Positions 26,608 through 36,055 of a stretch of DNA of 64,000 bases are shown in pieces. Under the pieces are notes generated by a model. It made no database searches, was not told the origin of the DNA, and saw only the letters and a program-made list of their open reading frames with translations. The stretch comes from Kriegella aquimaris. Its GTDB lineage: Bacteria; Bacteroidota; Bacteroidia; Flavobacteriales; Flavobacteriaceae. Each line of letters opens with the position of its first letter. The first letter of the stretch is position 1. Position numbers and translations under genes: made by a program. The stretch covers positions 186,001 to 250,000 of the forward strand of contig NZ_FNGV01000006.1 in assembly GCF_900103215.1 (NCBI RefSeq). The letters run 5' to 3'.

Positions 26608-28410
26608 ATGAAGCGTTCCTTTATAGTTATTGGTATATTTTATTTCTTATGGATGCCTGCATTATTTGCACAAGTTTCCCCAGATTGTATCAATGCTATA
26701 CCCATTTGTAATAATACTCCGATCAATGGGGGTGTGAATGGTTTTGGTGACGACGATTTTAACGGGGCTTCTAGAAGTGGTTGTTTCGAACAAGATTCGG
26801 GAACGGTAGAATCAAATTCAGCATGGTACAGGTTTCGTACTGGCGCAGCGGGTCAATTAGGGTTTAATATTGGTTTTGATGCTGACGAGGATTGGGATTT
26901 TGCACTTTATAAGACCGGTGACTGCACCAATTTAGGAGAACCCGTTCGATGTAATTTTTTTGATAACCGCAATAAGGCCTCTTTTACGGGCATCGGTGAA
27001 GACCCGACAGGTATATCGGATACGGCCAGATATGACGAATGGCTGCAGGTCGAGGCCGGGGAAGACTATTATTTACTTATCAATAACTTCAGTAATAACA
27101 ACTCAGGATTTTCCATTCAGTTCTCAGGAAATATATTTGTGACCAATCCTTCCGATGCCTTAGACTGTTCTATTATCGATAATCTGCTGGGGTCTCCCGT
27201 ATCTGCTTGTGAAAACGACAATGTAGTACTTGATGCTACGACTCTTAGTGCTATTGATTATGATTGGTTTAAAGATACAGGTAACGGATTTGAACCCATT
27301 CCTGGGGAAAACGGACCTACTTTACAGGCCACCGTTTCCGCAATTTATCGTGTTTTGGTGATAATGCTTTCAGGAGTTAATACAGTAAGTGACGTGCAAG
27401 TCGCATTTTCGGAGGTTCCTTTGGCTTTTGCTTTGTCTGATGAAACTATGTGTTCCATAGATGAAACCTTTGACCTTAGTTTAAAAAATGGAGAGGTTTT
27501 AGGAAGTCAAATTGCGGATGATTATATCGTAAGTTATCACGCATCTATGTTAAATGCGATTAACGGCAGTGAAAATCTTCCAAAACAATATAATCCCGAT
27601 TCAGAATTACAGACTATTTATGTTCGGGTAACCTCATTAAGCAATCCGAAATGTTTTGACGTCTCACGGCAATTCGAACTTAACGTTATGGTAACGCCTG
27701 ACCTAAGTTTTTCCGAGGAAGTTTATTTGTGTCAAGATAGTTCAAGTATTATGATTGGCGCATCAATTTCCAATCCTGATTATACGTACAGCTGGGATTC
27801 TGGTGAAAGCACGTCCATGATTTCCGTTTCTCAAGAGGGAACTTATAGACTAAGCGTAACCAACCACCAAGGTGGCATTAGTTGCGTCAGTTCACGAACG
27901 GTGCAGGTAGTTATTTCAAAACCGCCCGCTATTGTCGATGTGATAATTGAAGATTTACAAAATAACAATTCGGTAGAAGTGCTAACCGACCGGCCGGGTG
28001 ACTTTGAATACCAGCTTGACAATGGTGATTTTCAATCTTCGGATACCTTTGAGGGTGTTCTTCCTGGAATGCACACCGTTACGGTAAACAATCTTTCAGG
28101 TTGTGGTTCAATAACCGAACAAATAATTGTGGTGGGGTTTCCGAAGTTTTTTACCCCAAATGGGGATGGTGTCAATGATGGATGGACGATTACGGGAATT
28201 TCAAAGTTGGAAAACCCGATGTTATTCATTCATGACCGTTATGGAAAATTGCTATACCAAGTTGCGGGAACAGCTTCCAATTGGGATGGAACCTTTAATG
28301 GGCGCACTGTGCCATCTGCCGACTATTGGTTTAGACTGACCTATGAAGACGCCAACGGGCAGCGAACGGAAGCGAAATATATCAATAATCATTTTGCCTT
28401 AAAGCGGTAA
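26608..28410 (+). CDS. T9SS type-B sorted surface protein, paralogue 1
   Basis: This 600-residue protein has a signal peptide (cleavage after LFAQ) and an N-terminal Cys-rich domain: CINAIPICNN, SAWYRFRTGAAGQLGF, DWDFALYKTG and EAGEDYYLLINNFS. Beta-sandwich Ig/PKD-like segments follow (about 205-490), with paired cysteines. The last ~90 residues are the gliding-motility-associated type-B C-terminal domain: FPKFFTPNGDGVNDGW, HDRYGKLLYQ, WDGTFNGRTVPSADYWF and the terminal HFALKR. This domain directs type IX secretion and cell-surface release or anchoring. It is next to a shorter paralogue with the same domain order. Ligand unknown; adhesin or matrix protein is the likely class. Confidence 0.9.
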   Translation: MKRSFIVIGIFYFLWMPALFAQVSPDCINAIPICNNTPINGGVNGFGDDDFNGASRSGCFEQDSGTVESNSAWYRFRTGAAGQLGFNIGFDADEDWDFALYKTGDCTNLGEPVRCNFFDNRNKASFTGIGEDPTGISDTARYDEWLQVEAGEDYYLLINNFSNNNSGFSIQFSGNIFVTNPSDALDCSIIDNLLGSPVSACENDNVVLDATTLSAIDYDWFKDTGNGFEPIPGENGPTLQATVSAIYRVLVIMLSGVNTVSDVQVAFSEVPLAFALSDETMCSIDETFDLSLKNGEVLGSQIADDYIVSYHASMLNAINGSENLPKQYNPDSELQTIYVRVTSLSNPKCFDVSRQFELNVMVTPDLSFSEEVYLCQDSSSIMIGASISNPDYTYSWDSGESTSMISVSQEGTYRLSVTNHQGGISCVSSRTVQVVISKPPAIVDVIIEDLQNNNSVEVLTDRPGDFEYQLDNGDFQSSDTFEGVLPGMHTVTVNNLSGCGSITEQIIVVGFPKFFTPNGDGVNDGWTITGISKLENPMLFIHDRYGKLLYQVAGTASNWDGTFNGRTVPSADYWFRLTYEDANGQRTEAKYINNHFALKR

Positions 28411-28529
28411 AAGTTCAAGAGCTATAAGATCATATCGATGACCTGCATAAATCAACGTTATAATATACTAAATCGGGGGTGTTCGAGTTATACTATTGAC
28501 CTATAGTTTAATGTTAGCCCCATAATGCT

Positions 28530-29972
28530 ATGCGAACACTAATTTGTGGCGTTGGCCTTTTGCTCCTTTTTTCGTTAGGGGTAAACGCGCAAAACTCACC
28601 TGATTGTAGAACAGCTATTCCTGTATGCGCCGACGCACCCATAATGGGTGTTGCCGATGGTGCTGGTGATATTGAAGATTTCGACCCTGAGGTCATACGA
28701 ACGAGCGGATGCCTTGAGCGAGGTAGTCTGACTCCGGGTGGAATCGAACACAATACCTCTTGGTTTGTATTTAGGGCAGGTACTGGAGGGCAAGTAGGTT
28801 TTGACCTTGAGGCTTTGCCGGTGACTGGCTCTGGAAGCCCCACCGCCGAATGGGATTTCGCCGTCTATGGTCCTGATGTAGATTGCGCCGACATAAGCAG
28901 TGGCGATGCCCAGCCGATCCGATGTAACTACGAAGTGAACAATACGAATTTTACGGGTATTGGAGTGAATCCGGAAAGTGGCCAAGTGGGCGCGCCAAAT
29001 GTACCTCAAAGTCAAAATACCTATGACGAATGGTTGGATGTTCAGCCTGGGGAAATCTACTATATATTAATCAACAACTACAATACTAATTTTGACGGGG
29101 ATCCTGAACCGTTCATGTTGACTTTTACCGGAAATTCCGTCGAAGATGACCAGAACACAGCCTTGGATTGCACGCTGAGGGATGAGTTTTTGGGGTTAGA
29201 TATTATTGCCTGCGAAGGTGACCCAGATATTACTTTAAGTGCGTTGAACACGCCAGCAGGTCCTGATATTAATAATGTGGTCTGGACAGTAGATTATGAA
29301 GATGACGGGGTGGTTGATGATACTTTACCAGGTTCAGGACCCTTTGGTGCCGAATATGTGGTCACTAGTCCCAATTCAGGACGCTATTTTGCCGAAGTAA
29401 CCACCGCTTCAGGTTCACCGCCTACAGTTGCCGATGTAGGTGGTATTTTAATTACTTTCTACGGAATGCCTGTTTTAGATCGTGTCGATATTTTAGATTC
29501 CAATTTATCCCTTGATCCCGATTTGAACAATATCGAGATTTTAATCGATGGGGACGGAAGTTATGAATATGCTATTAACGGAGGTGAATTTCAAGATGAC
29601 CCCTTTTTTAACGATGTTCCTCCAGGAGTCAATACGGTTATAATTAATGATAAGAATGGTTGTGGTATTACCGAACCTATAGAGTTTTTGGTAGTAGGTT
29701 ACCCAAAGTTCTTTACCCCCAATAACGATGGTGTTCACGATGTTTGGAGTGTATACGGTCTGGAAACAATAACTGAAGCTACTGTATCTATTTTTGACCG
29801 TTACGGTAAACTTTTAAGACAATTAAATGCCAATACAATTGGCTGGGACGGTACTTTAAATGGTCGTCCATTGCCTTCTACCGATTACTGGTTTCGCTTG
29901 GATCATGCGGGTCAGGAAGATGCTATTTTGATAGCCACCCCAGTAAAATCACATTTTACCCTGAAGCGATAA
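28530..29972 (+). CDS. T9SS type-B sorted surface protein, paralogue 2
   Basis: This 480-residue protein is a shorter relative of the upstream gene. It has a signal peptide (cleavage after GVNAQ). The N-terminal domain reads CRTAIPVCADAPIMG, TSWFVFRAGTGGQVGF, EWDFAVYGPDVDC, NFTGIGVNPESG and QPGEIYYILINNYN; every landmark matches paralogue 1. There is one Ig-like segment (about 220-315) rather than several, which explains the size difference. The C-terminal type-B sorting domain has YPKFFTPNNDGVHDVW, FDRYGKLLRQ, WDGTLNGRPLPSTDYWF and HFTLKR. The gap to paralogue 1 is 119 bases; the hairpin at 29979-30005 ends the unit. Confidence 0.9.
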   Translation: MRTLICGVGLLLLFSLGVNAQNSPDCRTAIPVCADAPIMGVADGAGDIEDFDPEVIRTSGCLERGSLTPGGIEHNTSWFVFRAGTGGQVGFDLEALPVTGSGSPTAEWDFAVYGPDVDCADISSGDAQPIRCNYEVNNTNFTGIGVNPESGQVGAPNVPQSQNTYDEWLDVQPGEIYYILINNYNTNFDGDPEPFMLTFTGNSVEDDQNTALDCTLRDEFLGLDIIACEGDPDITLSALNTPAGPDINNVVWTVDYEDDGVVDDTLPGSGPFGAEYVVTSPNSGRYFAEVTTASGSPPTVADVGGILITFYGMPVLDRVDILDSNLSLDPDLNNIEILIDGDGSYEYAINGGEFQDDPFFNDVPPGVNTVIINDKNGCGITEPIEFLVVGYPKFFTPNNDGVHDVWSVYGLETITEATVSIFDRYGKLLRQLNANTIGWDGTLNGRPLPSTDYWFRLDHAGQEDAILIATPVKSHFTLKR

Positions 29973-29978
29973 TATAGT

Positions 29979-30005
29979 AAAAGACCAGCTATTGCCGGTC
30001 TTTTA
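29979..30005 (+). terminator. Terminator after the T9SS pair
   Basis: AAAAGACC (29979-29986) pairs with GGTCTTTT (29997-30004) around a ten-base loop. The poly-T is short, and the A-run on the other arm could serve the convergent porin gene. Confidence 0.7.
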
Positions 30006-30038
30006 AATCGTAAGTGTCTTTATTTCGGAAAAATTTTT

Positions 30039-31544
30039 TTAGAAGTTCAAAGTATAGCCTAAAGTAACATTAGTGTTGACCGTATTAATTAAAGCTGGTG
30101 TGGTCAAGCCTGTGTCGAACAAAAATTGGTCAACATCTTGCTCGCTTCTATTGAAAGCAAGGTCTATTCGGCTTCCGCGAAAACTGTATCCAATTCCAGC
30201 AGAAAAACCGTTTAAATCTCCAATAGTGTTCCCATCGGCATACGGGCTCTGCTCAAAGCGGTAGCCCCCTCGTAGGCTTAAACGTTTGATGCGATACTCT
30301 CCACCGACCCTAAAAGAAGATACGGCGCTTAATTCGCTATCGATATCGGAATTTACCGCTGCAAAGTTAGCATCGCTATCTGGCCGTAATTCGGCTTTTG
30401 ACATGTCTTGATAGCCGTAATCAAAGCTTAGTAGTCCGTCTTTACCAAAAATGACGGCCATGCTGCCGGTTAGTTTACCGGGAGTTTTAATTGTGTAAGT
30501 ATCAAATAGGTTTATCACATTCAAAGTGATAAAATCAATATCGTCTGCGGCAAGGTCAGAGTTGATACGTTGCGAAAAATCATCTTTCAGTCGATACCAG
30601 GTAGGGGATTGGTAGCTACCACCAAGTCTAACGAATTCATTAAGTTTTGCAATGGCACCCAAACTGAATGAAAATCCGGAACCTTCGGTATGCAAAAGAT
30701 TATCAAATGTTGTGAATTGAATTTCGGAATCGGCGTTATATCCTCTTTCGGTAAATTCATCATATCTATCATAAAGAACATTATGAAAGTTAAGGGATGC
30801 CCCTAGATATAAACTTTCCTGAAACTGCGAAGACATGTTTAAGGTGAATTTGCTATTGTAACCAGAGGTGTTTCTAGAGAACTCTTGATTTACCGTCTGA
30901 TAATCAGAAGTTCTAATATAGGCAGTGTTGTCGTCTTCCATGTCTACTGGATCGATTATTCCTCCATAATAACCGAGAAATGCCTGTTGATCGGAAAAGC
31001 CCTGACTTGAGCCAATATCAAGATAGGCATCCTCCAAGAATTCACCTTCCTGAGCCAAAATGGCGCCAAAAGGTGTACCCTGTGCAAAATTCAAGAAGTA
31101 ATTATCGATTCCTTGATTACTGTTTCCGGTAATATAGATATCATCTTCCAAATTACGCACCACATCATAATTGGCCGCTATTGAGAATTTTTTCCACGGA
31201 GAATTACCATCGGTATTCTTAAAAACAAAAACGCCACCTAGTTGATTAATTTCCAATTGGTTCGAAGTGTTTTCGGTCATTGTGCCGAAATAGTTGGAGG
31301 TGTTGTTTCGGGAATAACTGCTGACCGAAACGGTGAACAAGCTATTGTTAAATACCGAAGAACCTGCGGGATTGATATTTAATGCCGAGAGGTCGCCCCC
31401 TAGTGCTCCAAAGGCTCCTGACATACCTTGAAATCGTGCGGTTCCTTGAATGTTTTCGGTACTGTACCGCAATACGTCATCGATATTTTGTGCACTTGCA
31501 AGGGTGCATACCAATAGTGTTATGAAAGTTAAATATTGTTTCAT
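30039..31544 (-). CDS. FadL/OmpP1-type outer-membrane transport protein
   Basis: This 501-residue protein has a signal peptide (cleavage after LASAQ). The start carries the family hallmark of a plug and first strand: DVLRYSTENIQGTARFQGMSG, then AFGALGGDLSALNINPAGSS, as in OmpP1/FadL/TodX porins for hydrophobic substrates. The rest alternates amphipathic strands with aromatic girdles and ends in a beta-signature, NTNVTLGYTLNF, with terminal Phe for BAM recognition. FadL-like proteins import long-chain fatty acids or aromatics; Bacteroidota copies are of unknown specificity. The next gene upstream on the strand encodes the low-complexity lipoprotein. Confidence 0.88.
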   Translation of the reverse strand: MKQYLTFITLLVCTLASAQNIDDVLRYSTENIQGTARFQGMSGAFGALGGDLSALNINPAGSSVFNNSLFTVSVSSYSRNNTSNYFGTMTENTSNQLEINQLGGVFVFKNTDGNSPWKKFSIAANYDVVRNLEDDIYITGNSNQGIDNYFLNFAQGTPFGAILAQEGEFLEDAYLDIGSSQGFSDQQAFLGYYGGIIDPVDMEDDNTAYIRTSDYQTVNQEFSRNTSGYNSKFTLNMSSQFQESLYLGASLNFHNVLYDRYDEFTERGYNADSEIQFTTFDNLLHTEGSGFSFSLGAIAKLNEFVRLGGSYQSPTWYRLKDDFSQRINSDLAADDIDFITLNVINLFDTYTIKTPGKLTGSMAVIFGKDGLLSFDYGYQDMSKAELRPDSDANFAAVNSDIDSELSAVSSFRVGGEYRIKRLSLRGGYRFEQSPYADGNTIGDLNGFSAGIGYSFRGSRIDLAFNRSEQDVDQFLFDTGLTTPALINTVNTNVTLGYTLNF

Positions 31545-31587
31545 TATCGGGAATTTTTTAAATCAATTTTTAAAGATTTTGGATTTT

Positions 31588-32853
31588 TTAGTTACGTCCT
31601 CCTCTACTGCTTGAAGTTCTTGTTCCGGAAGAGCGCGACGAACTACTACTGCTTGAACTTCTGACGCTACCGCTACTTCTGCTGGAAGAAGCAGGAGTGG
31701 TCGATCGGTAGGTACTTGTTTTAGGAGCTGTACTACGATAGGTCTGATTGCTTCTTGAAGATGAACTTCGGCTATAGGTACCACTGTTTTGTGTTCGGCT
31801 ACCAGAACTTCTATATGTAGATGTTCTAGTCCCGACTTTTGCAGGGGAGCTACTTCTCGGCGAAGAACTCCGATACGTTTGGCTGCTTCTTGAAGAACTG
31901 TTGTAATTTGGCACTGCCCTTGTGCTCCTACTTGTTCTATAAGACTGATTTCTATCTACGCCGACCCGTTGTCTCGAGGTTGCATTATTGCTGTAAGTTC
32001 TTGAGCTTCTTGAAGTGGTGCTTCTGCCCACGGTAGACCTCGAAGAGGTGCTAGTTCTATATCGTGGCGAATCTGTTCTTGAAGTGGTATTTATTCGGCT
32101 TCTCAATGCCCGTGAACTAGTGCTAGCTGTTAGGGAATTATTGTAATACCCCCGTCTTCCTCTGTTGTACGCATAGTTTCTATTTCCGTAATAACCATAA
32201 TTGGCGTACCCATAACGTCTTGAACCATACCAGGGATTGTAATATCCTCCCCATCCATAACCGTAACCATAGCCATATCTACCCCATCCGCTGCCGTAGT
32301 ATCCTCCCCATCCCCATGGGCTTCCGTACCAAGGGTTGTAATATCCTCCCCATCCATATCCATATCCGCCATAGCCCCAGTTGTTCCATCCCCAAGGACC
32401 TCCAAAGCCGTAATACCTAAAACCTGTTCCCCCATAGATATTGATGTTTACGCTTGTAGCATTGTCTCCCCATCCCGCATATCCTGGATATTCATTGCCA
32501 TTGTCGTAGTAATCGGTCAATTGTGATTCGGGTATACTATCGCCTTCAACATCGCTTGAGTAAGAATCGATGTCGGTAAAAACCTCATTTTCTAAAGCCT
32601 GATCATATTGATTCGCCTTTTGACCAAAGTAATCCGCGTAAGTATTATTTTCCTCTTGTTGTTGCGGTTGTTGATTTCTTTGAACACGTTCCGTAGTAAC
32701 GGGCTCGCTCCCCCGACTATAAATGCCGTCGTTGTCGTAGTATGAAGCTTGTTGGTAAGAACCACATGAAATTAAGAATATACTAGAAAGGGCCAGTAAG
32801 GTAAGCCCAGTGGCGGTTCTGATTTTCGGAAGGGGTAGCGAATATATCATCAT
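31588..32853 (-). CDS. Low-complexity Gly/Tyr/Trp- and Ser/Arg-rich lipoprotein
   Basis: This 421-residue protein has a lipoprotein signal (LALSSIFLISC, Cys near 30). After a Gln/Asn/Glu-rich linker (45-125), residues about 130-225 are a Gly/Tyr/Trp-rich repeat based on GYGWGGYYNPWYG, present twice, with variants. From about 235 to the end (GRN) the protein is Ser/Thr/Arg-rich, with RSS, YRSS and TSR units. No catalytic motif is visible. Aromatic-Gly plus basic Ser/Arg tracts suggest a disordered, surface-adhesive or matrix-forming lipoprotein, but this is inference. It is divergent from proS and 43 bases upstream of the porin gene. Confidence 0.8.
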   Translation of the reverse strand: MMIYSLPLPKIRTATGLTLLALSSIFLISCGSYQQASYYDNDGIYSRGSEPVTTERVQRNQQPQQQEENNTYADYFGQKANQYDQALENEVFTDIDSYSSDVEGDSIPESQLTDYYDNGNEYPGYAGWGDNATSVNINIYGGTGFRYYGFGGPWGWNNWGYGGYGYGWGGYYNPWYGSPWGWGGYYGSGWGRYGYGYGYGWGGYYNPWYGSRRYGYANYGYYGNRNYAYNRGRRGYYNNSLTASTSSRALRSRINTTSRTDSPRYRTSTSSRSTVGRSTTSRSSRTYSNNATSRQRVGVDRNQSYRTSRSTRAVPNYNSSSRSSQTYRSSSPRSSSPAKVGTRTSTYRSSGSRTQNSGTYSRSSSSRSNQTYRSTAPKTSTYRSTTPASSSRSSGSVRSSSSSSSSRSSGTRTSSSRGGRN

Positions 32854-32946
32854 ATCAATTTTTATTGTTGAACAGGTTAAAAATAATTAGTTTTACCGAA
32901 TTATTTTGCTATACTGAGCACAAGTTTTGTGCCAAACTATAAATGG

Positions 32947-34422
32947 ATGGGTAAAAATTTAACGAAGAGAAACGAGGATTATTCTAAATGGTACAACGAA
33001 TTGGTGGTTAAGGCAGATTTGGCCGAAAACTCCGGTGTTAGGGGGTGTATGGTCATAAAACCTTATGGTTTTGCTATTTGGGAGAAGATGCAGGCTGGGC
33101 TAGACAAGATGTTCAAGGAAACAGGACATGAAAATGCCTACTTTCCACTATTTATTCCAAAATCGTACCTGAGCAAAGAGGCTAGCCATGTCGAGGGGTT
33201 TGCCAAGGAATGCGCTGTAGTCACACACTACAGATTGAAAAATGCCGAAGACGGTAGTGGAATTATTGTTGATCCCGATGCAAAATTGGAGGAAGAATTG
33301 ATTGTTAGACCTACGTCGGAAACTATCATCTGGGACACCTACAGAAAATGGATTCAATCGTATCGCGATTTGCCCTTGCTGATTAATCAATGGGCCAACG
33401 TGGTACGCTGGGAAATGCGGACACGACTTTTTCTGCGAACCGCAGAGTTTTTATGGCAAGAAGGGCATACGGCCCATGCCACGGAAGCTGAGGCCATTGC
33501 CGAGGCCGAGCAGATGATGAACGTTTATGCGGATTTTGCGGAGAACCATATGGCGATGCCCGTAATTAAAGGAATTAAAACGGAGAGTGAACGTTTTGCA
33601 GGAGCCATAGAAACGTATTGTATCGAAGCACTGATGCAAGACGGAAAGGCACTTCAAGCAGGAACCTCACACTTTTTAGGGCAAAATTTTGCAAAAGCAT
33701 TTGATGTGAAATTTGCGAACAAAGAAGGAAAACAAGATTATGTATGGGCTACTTCTTGGGGCGTTTCGACGCGACTCGTTGGGGCCTTGATTATGACCCA
33801 TAGCGATGACAACGGGTTAGTGTTGCCGCCAAAACTAGCTCCAATTCAGGTAGTTATTGTTCCTATTTATAAGGGATTGGATCAGTTGGATGATATTTCG
33901 GAAAAAGTAGAACCTTTAGTGAAAGAATTAAGGGCAAAGGGAATATCGGTCAAGTTTGATAAAAGAGATACCCACAAACCAGGTTTCAAATTTAACGAGT
34001 ATGAACTCAAGGGAGTTCCCGTACGCTTGGCTATTGGTAAGCGAGATATGGAAAACGGAACCTATGAAGTAGCGCGAAGGGATACTTTGGAAAAAGAAAT
34101 CGTACCTATGGATGAGGTAGTCCCGAAAATTGAGTTTTTATTGGAGGATATACAAAGAAATATATACCAAAAAGCTTTTGATTTTAGGAAAGATCGAATT
34201 ACCGAAGTAGAAAATTATGAGGAGTTCAAAGAAGTACTCGAGCACAAAGGAGGTTTTATTTCGGCGCATTGGGACGGTACCGTTGAAACTGAAGAGCGAA
34301 TAAAAGAAGAAACCAAGGCGACTATCAGGTGTATTCCTATTGATGCTAAGACCGAAGTGGGGGCTTGTATAATCACGGGCAAACCATCTTCTAAGAGAGT
34401 ATTATTTGCAAAGGCATATTAA
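32947..34422 (+). CDS. proS: Prolyl-tRNA synthetase (class II, short type)
   Basis: The protein (491 residues from the preferred start) charges tRNA-Pro. It begins [20 protein letters not shown], a start conserved in this ProS type. Class II motif 2 is [14 protein letters not shown]; motif 3 is the [10 protein letters not shown] and [17 protein letters not shown] region. The C-terminal anticodon-binding and zinc-binding domains follow, ending in RVLFAKAY. The archaeal/eukaryotic-like type lacks the INS editing domain, as expected here. The frame extends upstream to GTG 32929, but the six added residues are not typical; the ATG at 32947 is chosen. Confidence 0.95.
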   Translation: MGKNLTKRNEDYSKWYNELVVKADLAENSGVRGCMVIKPYGFAIWEKMQAGLDKMFKETGHENAYFPLFIPKSYLSKEASHVEGFAKECAVVTHYRLKNAEDGSGIIVDPDAKLEEELIVRPTSETIIWDTYRKWIQSYRDLPLLINQWANVVRWEMRTRLFLRTAEFLWQEGHTAHATEAEAIAEAEQMMNVYADFAENHMAMPVIKGIKTESERFAGAIETYCIEALMQDGKALQAGTSHFLGQNFAKAFDVKFANKEGKQDYVWATSWGVSTRLVGALIMTHSDDNGLVLPPKLAPIQVVIVPIYKGLDQLDDISEKVEPLVKELRAKGISVKFDKRDTHKPGFKFNEYELKGVPVRLAIGKRDMENGTYEVARRDTLEKEIVPMDEVVPKIEFLLEDIQRNIYQKAFDFRKDRITEVENYEEFKEVLEHKGGFISAHWDGTVETEERIKEETKATIRCIPIDAKTEVGACIITGKPSSKRVLFAKAY

Positions 34423-34448
34423 TGATCAGAAAAAATAATATGAAGGAG

Positions 34449-34478
34449 TTGCGATAGTAAAAAATAATTGTATTTTTG
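34449..34478 (+). promoter_or_regulatory. Promoter for the tRNA-Glu/rpsT unit
   Basis: TTG (34449-34451), exactly 19 bases, then TATTTTTG (34471-34478): the best match in this window to the Bacteroidota -33/-7 consensus. It lies 95 bases before the first tRNA. Confidence 0.8.
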
Positions 34479-34572
34479 CATCCGCAATTAAACTAAGTTG
34501 TAAGATCAAACTTTGTAAATGTGTCTAAACACACAGCGAATAATTTTTGAAATTTCACTTGTAAGTTTTAAT

Positions 34573-34644
34573 GGCCCGTTCGTCTAGGGGTTAGGACGCC
34601 AGGTTTTCATCCTGGTAACAGGGGTTCGATTCCCCTACGGGCTA
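34573..34644 (+). tRNA. tRNA-Glu (TTC), copy 1
   Basis: The 72-base cloverleaf starts GGCCCGT and closes ACGGGCT plus discriminator A. The anticodon stem CCAGG/CCTGG encloses loop TTTTCAT, giving anticodon TTC. The T-arm is GGGGTTCGATTCCCC with a perfect stem. The 3' CCA is not encoded (CTG follows). The same strand holds an identical copy 69 bases downstream. Confidence 0.97.
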
Positions 34645-34713
34645 CTGAGGAGCAATGAATAGTTGCCCGTGAAGATTAAAATTGAGTTTTTAATTTTAGT
34701 AAACTGTTTTAAT

Positions 34714-34785
34714 GGCCCGTTCGTCTAGGGGTTAGGACGCCAGGTTTTCATCCTGGTAACAGGGGTTCGATTCCCCTACGGGCTA
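34714..34785 (+). tRNA. tRNA-Glu (TTC), copy 2
   Basis: Identical in all 72 bases to copy 1, with the same short upstream TTTTAAT. Here the next bases are CCA, so this copy encodes the 3' end. It precedes rpsT by 59 bases. Confidence 0.97.
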
Positions 34786-34844
34786 CCAAATTCAAGAGCA
34801 ATAGAGCTCGGAAAATATATAATAAGTAGAATAACAAAAGAAAG

Positions 34845-35096
34845 ATGGCAAATCACAAATCGGCATTAAAGAGAATTAGAAGAAACGAAGCCGTACGTCT
34901 TCGCAACCGTTATCAGCATAAAACCACCCGTAACGCAATTCGTAAATTACGCGCGGAGGAAAAGAAGGAAGATGCCGAAAAATTGTTGCCAGAGGTTATC
35001 GGTATGATCGATAAACTTGCAAAACGCAATATTATTCATGCGAATAAAGCAGGAAACCTTAAAGGTAAATTGACGAAACACGTAGCGGGTCTATAA
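34845..35096 (+). CDS. rpsT: 30S ribosomal protein S20
   Basis: This 83-residue basic protein matches S20: MANHKSALKRIRRNEAVRLRN at the start, the conserved ALKR motif, KTTRNAIRKLRA, then the C-terminal helix IIHANKAGNLKGKLTKHV with the family N-K-A-x-x-x-K pattern. It binds 16S rRNA helices 9 and 44. It follows the tRNA-Glu pair and probably shares their promoter at 34449-34478; the terminator at 35117-35153 ends the unit. Confidence 0.97.
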   Translation: MANHKSALKRIRRNEAVRLRNRYQHKTTRNAIRKLRAEEKKEDAEKLLPEVIGMIDKLAKRNIIHANKAGNLKGKLTKHVAGL

Positions 35097-35116
35097 TTTT
35101 AGATTTTCTACTTGTA

Positions 35117-35153
35117 CAAAAACGCCCTGGCAGACCGTCAGGGCGTTTTTTTG
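35117..35153 (+). terminator. Rho-independent terminator after rpsT
   Basis: AAAAACGCCCTG pairs with CAGGGCGTTTTT around a short loop; T-tract follows, about 20 bases after the stop. Confidence 0.95.
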
Positions 35154-35284
35154 TTTGATTGAAAGTTTTACAGATTGACCACAAAGTCTATAAAATTTTG
35201 TCTTGTCAATTGTCTTATAAGAATCGATAAGCGTAAAACTTGTCAAGTTGGGCCGTAAAATACAAAAGTTTCCGGCAGCCCCAT

Positions 35285-36013
35285 TTAGCTAAGTTCCATT
35301 TGTTCACGTTGTTTTACGCTGGGTGGCAATCTCCTTTTCATTCGTAAAAGCCCTATAATGAAACAAAGGTACATGGCGGCGATCAATGATAATTGTATTC
35401 TTCTTACATAAGATGCCTCCCCCACGCCATTCAGACTATTTATATAGCGGTATATCTTAATTGGAATATAACCGGAGTAAAAAATTAACAGACCCGCACT
35501 TAGCCAACCCAGGATATTGTTTCTCAATTTCAAATTATTCTTCTCTGATCGGGCCTGTATCAAGTAAAATAATACACTGAGTATTAATATCAACCCGCCC
35601 ACAACGTAGGTGAGAACTTGATTTTCGATTAAAATATTCTGAAAAAAGGGATTGATTGCTGCGACAATTAGAAAAACAATACCTCCGATAAGAATTATAT
35701 CACGGTGCTTTTTGCTCTCTATATAACTCCAGAATAAGTAAAAGAAATAGCAATAGAAAAAAACATTATAAATATTATAAATCACTACGGTGTACGAGTC
35801 ATAGGCGTCATCAAAAATTAGAGCGTACTCCTCATAATTCAATACAAAATACCCCAAAATTTCGTTCAAAAAGGTATACAGGACAATAATGGGAAGATAC
35901 TTTAAAGGAGTATCGTAGTACTTTGAATACCTACTAATCGATAATATCAGCGTTATGCCATAAAAAGGTATGAATGAATTTTCTAAGATTAAGTCCAATA
36001 GACTGAGATACAT
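35285..36013 (-). CDS. Multi-pass membrane protein of unknown function
   Basis: This 242-residue protein has six to seven hydrophobic helices, for example about 16-28 (FYGITLILS), 40-60, 85-105 (YNIYNVFFYCYFFYLFWSYI), 112-125, 136-152, 170-188 and 208-224. Charged loops and the basic C-terminal MKRRLPPSVKQREQ follow the positive-inside rule. The helix pattern resembles small integral proteins common beside regulators in Flavobacteriia, but I do not recognise a named family. It lies 42 bases downstream of the lipoprotein gene 36056-36775, and the two may be co-transcribed. Confidence 0.7.
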   Translation of the reverse strand: MYLSLLDLILENSFIPFYGITLILSISRYSKYYDTPLKYLPIIVLYTFLNEILGYFVLNYEEYALIFDDAYDSYTVVIYNIYNVFFYCYFFYLFWSYIESKKHRDIILIGGIVFLIVAAINPFFQNILIENQVLTYVVGGLILILSVLFYLIQARSEKNNLKLRNNILGWLSAGLLIFYSGYIPIKIYRYINSLNGVGEASYVRRIQLSLIAAMYLCFIIGLLRMKRRLPPSVKQREQMELS

Positions 36014-36055
36014 CTGCAGTGAGGGGATTTGTTATACTACATGCGGAATTGTTTC

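Noticed and set aside
31839-32435. Open frames on both strands within the Gly/Tyr/Trp and Ser/Arg lipoprotein
   Set aside because: Long frames arise because of the repeat-rich low-complexity code; their products are Met/Asp/Gly or His/Ile/Pro strings with no start context.
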